The notes under the pieces are model-generated. The model was not told where the DNA came from. It did not search any database and saw only the letters and a program-made list of their open reading frames with translations. Below, piece after piece: positions 56,617 through 64,000 of a DNA stretch of 64,000 nucleotides (positions within the stretch are counted from its first letter, which is position 1; every line of letters starts with the position of its first letter). The stretch is from Alternaria dauci (lineage: Eukaryota > Ascomycota > Dothideomycetes > Pleosporales > Pleosporaceae): NCBI RefSeq assembly GCF_042100115.1, contig NC_091280.1, positions 1,488,001 through 1,552,000 on the forward strand, given 5' to 3'. The position numbers and the translations under genes were made by a program.

Positions 56617-59378
56617 TTACTCTCGCCTCGAACTAGAAAGCCCCGCTCTCGGATTATTCTTGAACTTCTCGTAAGGGTTCTTCACAGTTGCCAGTTCTTC
56701 GTCGGAATCGTGACCATGTATTACCACATGGTCACGACGCGCCGGAACAGTGGATGCTTTTGCTGCGGGCGCGGCTGGTGCAGACGGGGGTTTGGTCCTG
56801 AAAGAAGATAGAAGATTCTGTCGTTCTTCTTCGAGCTCATTATCACTAGTAAGATCAATAGCCCCTTCGTACTGAGCAGGAGTGGGGCGTGTAATGCTTT
56901 TTCGCTTCCGAGTATTTGAGATTGGCGCAACTGTAACCACAGTTGGTGTTACTGACGGAGTAACAACTGATGGAGCTGCTGGTCGCACTTGAGGCGGTGT
57001 TCCAGTTGACACTGTTAGAGCAGCAACTGATGTCGCTAATGGCGAAGCAGCTGGTGGTGCTATTGATCTGGTGAGGGGAGGCGCTCTAGCTGCCATCTGT
57101 GGAGATGCAGACGCGATGATACCTTTCCACTGCCTGTCTGTGTAAGCTGGCGCAAATGCGCCGCGACTTGTAGGGCGAGATTGCATCAGGTTTGGAGATC
57201 GTGATGATATTGTGATGGCATTACGCGAACTTTGGGTCATTTCAGGAACATGCTGGGATACTGAAGAGAGTTGTGTTGATGGCTGCATCGGAGCTACTGG
57301 TGCATGATAGTTACCAGGCCCTGAGGCGCGGCTCTGTCGTAGTTGCTGTGCTGTAGGCTCTGGCGTGTAAGGGGTGTGCACATTTGACTCTTGTCGATCT
57401 TGCAGTTGTGTTCGGGGCATGTAGTATCGGTGGTATGCTTGTGGAGCTGCCTTCGAGAAATCTGCTATTAGGGGAAAGTGTCCTTGAGGCTGTTGTGGTG
57501 GTTGCTGATAAGCTGAAGTAGCAGTTTTCCCCGACACACTTCCTGTTTCTCGGAAGTTCTGCTGCGGTGGTGCCCAAGTTTCGTGCATTGGCCCCGTTTG
57601 AGGCGATTGGATTGTCATCTTGTTCAGCTGGGGTGACAGAAATGTCGAATTGTTAGGTGGCATATGCTGCAGACCATATTGTGCAAACGTATTCCTGAAT
57701 ATAGGGTGCTTCGTTGATGCTGCAGGGTGCATTCGCTCCGAAGATTCAATATTTATGTCCGTCATAAATGAGCTGTTGAGAGCTCCGTGAACGGGGATAG
57801 TGGTTGAGGCCTGACGAAGGGAAGAAGGTCCAGGATCAGTCCGCTGTCGTTTCGGCGAAGAGATGCGTGACTGTGGCTTCTCCTCCTTCATGTCCACTAA
57901 GTTCCGCGGTGGCAAGATGGATAGTGGTTTGTTTGCAGATTTTGAGGCCTGATTCGGCTTGTTTCGATTCACTGTAGTGCCATCTACCGCGCCTCTGATG
58001 GCCTCCAGGTTTTGGATGAAATCCCAGACAAACTTCCAAACTGGCGCATTCATGCGAAGGTCTTTAAAGTGCTCACGAACTGCCTCTCGAAGAGCTCTGA
58101 TATCTCCAAGTAGTAGTTCGTTATTACGTGTTTCCGAGTACGTCGAGATAAGGACGGTCGCTGCTACCATCTCGATAGGCGCGAAGGTTTGCACACCACT
58201 CAGATGCTTGTCATCGTTTGTAAAAGATTCAGGGTCTCGCTCTATAAGTTCAGTAAGAGTAGTCCAGACGCCCGCAAGATGTGCTTTGATAGCGTCATCT
58301 ACGGCGCCAGTGTTACTCAATAATTTTGGTAGCGCGTTGTAGTTTGTCTTCAGAGTTGGCAGACCATTCGCACCAGTTGGGTGCTGAACTTCGATGATTT
58401 GGCTAAAGCAAGACAAGGTGAGTTGAAAGTCTCTTGCTCGCGCTCGGTTCTTCATCAACCTGTAGATGGCCGGAAAATCTTCCACGAAAAGCTTCGCTAG
58501 TTCTTGCCATGGGCCCTGCTTCGCGCGCATCTTCTCGGCTACAGTGAGTTGCACACCCATTTGTACTCTGGAAAAAAGGTCTTCTTCTTGGTCCGAAGTA
58601 AGCTCTGTGAACTGGAATGCGACAAAATCTTTTTCCAAGAACATCTTTTGGGCTTCCGAGGAGAGCACTCTCTTGTGTTTAGTGCCAGGAGTCTTGCAGA
58701 ACCACCTGAGACTGTTAGTGAGTCGCTGCGGCACAAGATCTGGACTACCTACCATTTCACTCCCTTATCGTCATGGCAAGGAATGATGCCTTTCACGAAT
58801 GCCCTAATAGAGGAGAGACGCTGCTTGCCATCCACACAAACAAGAGTATCGCGTGGTGTACTACCATCCATGCCAGCATTCCGATTCTTATTCAGAATGA
58901 TGGGCGGAATGTAGAAATTTTCTATACGACCGTTAGCAAGCTGGTGCGCCTCTGACATTAATTCGGGACAATACCCATCAAAGAATCGATCAGACCTGTC
59001 ATACGCTCGGCTATCACTGTCAGTGTGCTTCTATGATGATCAAACTCGATGCGTTCACCTGTCCAGACAACCTCACGTTGGTATTCTGGATCAACGTTGA
59101 TGATGCCACTCTCGAGTTCCTCTGACAGCTGTTAGCAGATCGACATCTGGGTTTATCCATCTGGGCTTTCAATTACGTATCAGACTCCCCAAGCTTCGCA
59201 TATTGACGTTCGGCTGCGGGAGTTGAGGGCGAGGCTTGTAACCGCGCTCATCGTCGCCGTCGCTGTCACTGCCCGCAAAGATGTTGCCGTTGTCTGGTTC
59301 ATCATTAACAGCTGACGAGAGGGTTTGCAGTTGGCCGGCAGAGCTGCGATGTGTGTTGTCATTGCTGGCGACTTCCAT
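56617..59378 (-). CDS. DUF262 (GmrSD N-terminal-like) domain protein
   Basis: Exons 59378-59177, 59121-59059, 58995-58975, 58951-58753, 58705-56617, 857 residues. After a 65-residue acidic leader comes a DUF262 domain: SLIQELESGIINVDPEYQRE VVWTG (family motif Pro-x-Tyr-Gln-Arg...Val-Trp), IENFYIPPIILNK and VCVDGKQRLSSIRAF (family motif Asp-Gly-x-Gln-Arg-Leu), then a helical region to about residue 400. In bacteria this domain is the NTPase/nicking part of GmrSD and related phage-defence proteins (established); its role in fungi is not known to me. The remaining 450 residues are low-complexity (Gln, Pro, Ser, Thr), with a late basic NTRKRKSITRPTPAQY that suggests a nuclear location. Exon 3 is 21 bases. 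Every junction keeps frame, and the CTGTCAG acceptor at 59122 was preferred because it restores IQELESG. Confidence 0.82.
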
Positions 59379-60050
59379 CAGCGTAGAAACCTAGCATCCT
59401 AGGGTAGGTAAAGGCAAGGGCTGTATCGAATCACACAGAGGCTACCTAGGTACGCTGGTGTGGCACTAACTAATTTTAGATTGGGATCATGTAAGCTCTC
59501 TCCCGTCCGTGCAGAAGCTAGCTAAATCCGGACTAGCGTCAAGAGTCTCTCCCCTTACTTCCACTACCGAGTATCCGCAGATCAGAGGGAATACACTTAC
59601 TAGGAGCCAAAGACATTATGTTAGATACCAATGCGCTAGTGGTATGGCTAAAAATGATTATTATGGTCACTTGAGTCAAGAGTCTTCTGCACAACAGAGT
59701 TGCTAGGTGCTTGCATTAGCAGCCAATCGCTGTTACATACAACCGATCATCACGCATCGGTCAACCCGTCAATCACTTCACAACGTGCGTGTTGTCTTTT
59801 AGTGTTGACGTCCTAGCGTAAACAGACATGTGCTTTATTAGATGCTTTACTGCAGTTTTGAAAAATTTATCCGAATATAGTTCTCCCATCTGCCTACTCT
59901 CCTTTGGTACCTGAGAACTTGAAATGTAGAATGTCGATGTTTTGAGTACTGTACAAAATAGACAGTGAAAGCCAGTTCATTTGTAAAAGATCACACGGTA
60001 GATTGACGATCCCATACCGGCTTGATCGTAATGAAATGACATCAGAAAGC
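59379..60050. other. Spacer between the DUF262 gene and REC8
   Basis: Promoter of the DUF262 gene (minus) and the REC8 3' flank. No gene seen. Confidence 0.5.
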
Positions 60051-62784
60051 TTAGTCGTCATACAGCGAGTTGTGGTCATCGTCCTCCTGAGCAGTGTAAC
60101 CAGCGGCAAGCTGCTCCTGGAACTGATCCTTTTGTTCGTTCACGGAGTCATGCTCTCCCGGCTGCTCTGCGATGCCTCGCGGATCGACTACCTTGTCGTC
60201 TGGGACGATGCCGTTGTCCTTTCCAATGTCATCGTCATCAGACTCTTCATTGTCGCTGATTTCTATAGCTTGTAACGCGTTGGCCTTTCCAGTAAGCTTG
60301 AGGCTGATCCCTCCTAGATACTGCGGCTGCTGAACGTCGAGCATGTCTTTGGAGCCGAGGTCAAGTACCATCATGAAGCCCTGACAAGCGATCATCTTGG
60401 TATTCTCGGCAGGTGGGAGGAGCTCCTCAAAGGTGATGCTCTCAATTTTAGCAGCGGGTTCAGTTTCAAACACATCAGACATATGTTCTAAATCTGTGGG
60501 ACCCCACTCACGCTTCTCGAGAATGCGTTCGTTGACGAATGTAATAAAGTTCTTGCCTTCTGTTGATAGAGCTTCACGGACGCGGGCGGACGGTTCTCGA
60601 AACACTGGCTCAGGATAGTCCGAGCTGGGGCCTGGGGGGCCGAATTCATCACCGCCGTAACCGACATCACTCGTGAGATTCGTCAGTCCCTCGAACGCAA
60701 TAGGCATTCCACGGCCATGCAGAGGAGACGCAGAGATAAGACGGCTTCCGTGTCTGCCCGGGGCAGCAGAGCGCACCATATCCACGTGACCGCTTCGAGG
60801 AATGGCTGAAGAACCTCGGATGGAAGCACTGACGTTCCATGGCATAGCAGAGAAGATCTGCTGATCATCAAGAGCGGAAACACCTTCGCGAGGCAGTTCG
60901 ACTGCGATGTCATCGTCGCCTACCATGGGAAGATCCTCTTCGTCAGCCGAACGACCAACCTCGGGTTCACCAGTTTTCTGACGCACGTGACGAGATTCTT
61001 CTTGTGTAGCATCATCAATACCACTGTCACGATCGTGCTTTCCTGTAGTTGTCTTGTTGCGAGTCAATCCAGTTATAGACTCAAAGAGGCTGTCCCCAAT
61101 GAACATGTCGAATGGGCTAGAGCCTTGACCGCCGAGGATGCGTTGACCTATACCACCAATGCCAGACCCCCACACGTAGTGCTCAGCATTCTTCTTGGCC
61201 TGCGCAGCGATACGGCTCTTGATCTTCTTTTGAGCGGCGGCCTTCATGTTCTGACGATAGTTCTTTGTCCAGTCTGCCAACTCCTTGTTACGAAGCTCGA
61301 TGGCTGAGTCAGTAGGAATAGTACGTGGAACTCGGCGTCTATGCATGGGTGCGGCGAACGTGTCAGAAGATTCGACGACTTCTGAATGTACACTGGACTG
61401 CTGCTGATCGACTGATGAGAAAGCGTTGCCTTCAGCCACATCATCGGAGATCGGAAGTTCCATGTCGGCTTGATCATCAGGAAACTGGTATGGGTCAGTC
61501 TCCATTCTGAAAGACGAGGGAAGTGATATATTTAACGGCGATCGAAAACGAAATCAATGAGAGGGTAGAGGGAAACCGGGGGATAAGAAGGTGCAAGCAC
61601 AAGGCAAACAAGCACGTTGTCATGCGTCCAAGTGGGCTCGGGTGGCGGCGGTGAGATTGTGCGTTGCCATGTCCTGAGCCTAGGTAAGGGCAGTGAGGCC
61701 AGACCGCAAGACCAGTGGCTGATATTGCAATGCGAAAAGACATGAGAGAGCGCAGTAGAACTCACCTGGTTGCTAGCCTGCTGTCCCTCCACGTGCTCTT
61801 TCAGAGCCCGCGCGCTTGCTCCAGCATCGCCAAACATCGTAACGCCTGGGCTTCTAGCTGGGGTTCTAGCCACCGAACGTCGTGGTGAGAACTGGATGAT
61901 CTCGCCATCATCTGCGAACATGAAGTCTGGATCTTCAATCTCCATCGTATTGCGAGAATACATAGCACTTGGTACACCATCGCTGTTCACTCTATCGTAG
62001 CCTTCGAGTCTGAACTCGCCTGCCACAACAGGAGACGACGTGGGCAAGACAAGTCCGCCAATAGCACTGGTATGTGAAGAGGACAGTGATCGCTGGGAGC
62101 CGAATGGAGTCAGTGATTGTGAGTCACCAGAGCGCGCAATGTCGAGGTTGAAGTTGTGGTCCAGCTCTGAAAGCAACTCTGGGGGAGGGAGCGCTAATTC
62201 GGGAAGAAAAGATGGGTCATCCTCGAAGATGAGCTGCTCTGGCCTGCAGACTGTCAGTGAACGAAGTGCTCAGTGTGCAGGGGTGGTGTTTGTTACCTAG
62301 CTTTGCCAGCATTTGGATCCAGTGCGGTATTCTTCACTGTGCGTAACATTACCCGCAATGTATTTTGCACATGTTCCGCGTCTGAAAGAATGTATCCACA
62401 TTGTTGTAAGTATACGCGTGATACACCGTACCTGCATGCATTAGTGGTCTGTCGTCTAGAGGAAGCATGATGGCGCAACGCACAACAGATTGCTCTGCAG
62501 GCGCAAAGCCATTGGCGCCACAGGATCGACGATGGTCTGGCATGCTTTGGGTACGTCAACCTCGAGGATTTGCTTGCGATTGATGCGCTTCAGGCTGCTG
62601 GACTGGCCGAGCGTCGCGATGATCCTGCCACTTCTGTCAGGACTGGGAAAGAGCGACTGACGCCTTTCCGACATACCACACAGTCGCCACGCCATATTTG
62701 CGCGACGTGAGTACTGCAAGAGTTAGTTGTGCTATCGGCACCTGAGGCGTCGGATGTGGGCTCACCTTCGTGACTGTAAAACAT
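60051..62784 (-). CDS. REC8: Meiotic cohesin kleisin Rec8
   Basis: Kleisin subunit of meiotic cohesin. Exons 62784-62766, 62713-62677, 62624-62484, 62431-62297, 62243-61766, then a last exon from about 61506 or 61499 to 60051. N-terminal kleisin domain: MFYSHEVLTSRKYGVATVW, IIATLGQSSSLKRINRKQIL, VDVPKACQTIVDP, APMALRLQSNLLYGVSRVYL, QQCGYILSDAEHVQNTLR. The Ser-His-Glu...Arg-Lys-Tyr-Gly-Val start is Rec8-like rather than Rad21-like. C-terminal winged-helix part: ESITFEELLPPAENTKMIAC, QGFMMVLDLGSKDMLDV. The last junction is unresolved: exon 5 ends at a codon boundary (NQ, 61766), but the best acceptor (TTTCAG, 61507) leaves the next frame off by one. The in-frame option is GGAG at 61500, giving NQTDPYQFPDD; a 14-base exon at about 61719-61706 is another. 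Confidence 0.85.
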
Positions 62785-63547
62785 GTCGTTGATATGAACA
62801 ATAGTACAGGCGTAATGATACAGACAGAAGAATGCGGCGTCTTGCGCATAACACGATTTATTAAGACAGAACAGCAGTGGTAGGTGGAGAGAGAGGACAA
62901 AAGAGTAGTTCTGGGAGTGAGCGTAACGGTTATGGAAGGCCTTGGCAGAAGGCTTCGACGCGCTTCTAGTACGCGTGGTGAGGTGAGGACGAAAGGGGAC
63001 GAGAGATAACGGGATGCGCCTACAACGCCAAAGATGACACAATTCCTCTTGCATAAACAAGCTGCATATAATAGAGGATGTTGTCAACAAGCTCCAAGAG
63101 GTAGTTTCAAAGGGAACGTACATCATTATCCAAATGCTTTCTAGACATAAAGCTCTGCGAGCTCCTGTAGGGTTAATTGGTATGAGAGAACACCAGTTCT
63201 GCCATATGATGCAGTATTACCCAACAGCGTTGCGCCGGCCTTTTGAGTACTAGCACGTCCATCAGATTAACAATGTTGGTTAGCAGAGAGCACAACGTGA
63301 GTGTCTAATTTCTGGTATCAGGGCCGTGGAAACATGCAGTTTGTCAATCTAGTTTCGTGTCTATTAATGCAAAGTCTTGAAGTCATATCATCATTACTTA
63401 AGCTCAGCGTACCATCATGTTTCCTTTCCAGTTGGTACAACGCCGAGTGCCATGCATTACGTGCTGCGCCGGTTCCGTTTACGCTTCGGCTTTGCTGCGG
63501 CCACAAAATCCCAGGCGTCAGGCATGAAGTAGAATGTCGAGTCAGCC
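62785..63547. other. Spacer between REC8 and UBP6
   Basis: REC8 promoter and UBP6 3' flank. The open frame 63126-62590 (minus) runs through REC8 exon 1 and its introns and is not a separate gene. Confidence 0.5.
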
Positions 63548-64000
63548 TATGAGTCGCCCATCTGCACGTCCTCATCGATGACGGGCAGAGGGACGGCACG
63601 GTAGAGGAGGATGAGAGCCGAATGACTTTGGCCTTGACTATGTCAGTAAACAGGATTTTGAACGATCCGAGACACTTACCTCCTCCGGACAAAGTCTGTA
63701 TCCTCTCGGCATCAACCTCGGATACCTTCTCATCGTTGAACCACCACCACTTTCCGTCCTCTGGCTTTCGCTTGCCAGTGTTGGGATCCTTGGCACCCTG
63801 CTTCTTGACAAAGGAGGTGTAGTGGCCACTGTCAGCGCTTGCGCCCTGATGCGTGATGACGCCCCTCAGTTCGTAAAGACCAGTCTGATTAGCGCCTTCG
63901 TCGGCAACCATCTTGGGGTCTACAAGAGCGAGGAGCTCCTTCTTGGCAGCGAGGATGGATGCCGCACGTTCCGCTTCAACCTGAGCGTCGGTCTTGTACT
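63548..64000 (-). CDS. UBP6: Ubiquitin-specific protease Ubp6 (3' part only)
   Basis: C-terminal part of the proteasome-associated deubiquitinase Ubp6/USP14; the gene continues beyond the window. Exons seen: from beyond 64000 to 63680, and 63632-63548. Seen: GLYELRGVITHQGASADSGH YTSFV with the catalytic His of the His box, KWWWFNDEKVSEVDAERIQT (family WxxFND-V), then SGGGQSHSALILLYRAVPLP and the end VIDEDVQMGDS. The intron uses a GTAAGT donor (63679) and an AAG acceptor (63633), which gives SGGGQSHS exactly as in the family. The nearer ATAG acceptor at 63638 gives a wrong frame unless paired with a GTGTCT donor. The Cys box is outside the window. Confidence 0.9.

Noticed and set aside
62590..63126. 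178-codon open frame on the minus strand
   Set aside because: It is a read-through of the REC8 5' region, first exon and introns in one frame, not a separate gene.

Overview
The window is nuclear DNA of a filamentous ascomycete, most likely a dothideomycete and probably of the order Pleosporales (inference). Reasons: genes on both strands are broken by many 38-80 base GT-AG introns; the gene set is typical of Pezizomycotina (SAT4/rhodopsin-type membrane proteins, a PIR-repeat wall protein, a GH45 cellulase, a fungal DOCK exchange factor, fungal REC8); and a small family of near-identical introns recalls the introner-like elements described in Dothideomycetes. I could support 24 protein genes, one of them cut by the window end. 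I saw no tRNA, rRNA, CRISPR array or intact transposon.

Layout. 0.3-2.5 kb: ATP7 (mitochondrial ATP synthase subunit d) and SAR1 (COPII GTPase), divergent. 2.5-11.6 kb: gene-poor, with a flanked insertion, a PIR-like GPI wall protein, a small Gly-rich protein and a small membrane protein. 11.6-16.1 kb: a SAT4-type membrane protein and a GPI-anchored GH45 protein. 17.4-30 kb: MOB1, a GH63/YMR196W-type protein, CHS5 (exomer), a wax-synthase-like acyltransferase, mitochondrial ribosomal protein uL30m and a DUF7587-like fragment. 33-43.7 kb: two long housekeeping genes, a DOCK-family GEF and RRP12. 44.6-56 kb: an accessory stretch with a bicupin, a histidine acid phosphatase, a tyrosinase, two short-chain dehydrogenases and a second SAT4-type protein. 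56.6-64 kb: a DUF262-domain protein, REC8 and the 3' end of UBP6.

How the genes relate. Most are unlinked housekeeping functions: secretion (SAR1, CHS5), polarity and cell cycle (DOCK, MOB1), ribosome biogenesis (RRP12), mitochondria (ATP7, uL30m), meiosis (REC8) and proteasome (UBP6). The wall/secreted set (PIR, GH45, acid phosphatase, tyrosinase) would act outside the cell. No polyketide, peptide or terpene backbone enzyme is present, so the 44-56 kb stretch is not a recognisable metabolite cluster.

Most notable observations. (1) SAR1 needs a 2-base microexon to restore the conserved N-terminus. (2) Five introns in three neighbouring accessory genes belong to one related intron family; two of them have a damaged splice site (AT donor in the phosphatase, GG acceptor in the tyrosinase), and the donor change is of RIP type. 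(3) A 376-base AT-rich insert at 3.0-3.4 kb is flanked by 14-base direct repeats. Exon boundaries were set by hand from splice signals, reading frame and remembered family sequence, so they are models rather than transcript evidence.
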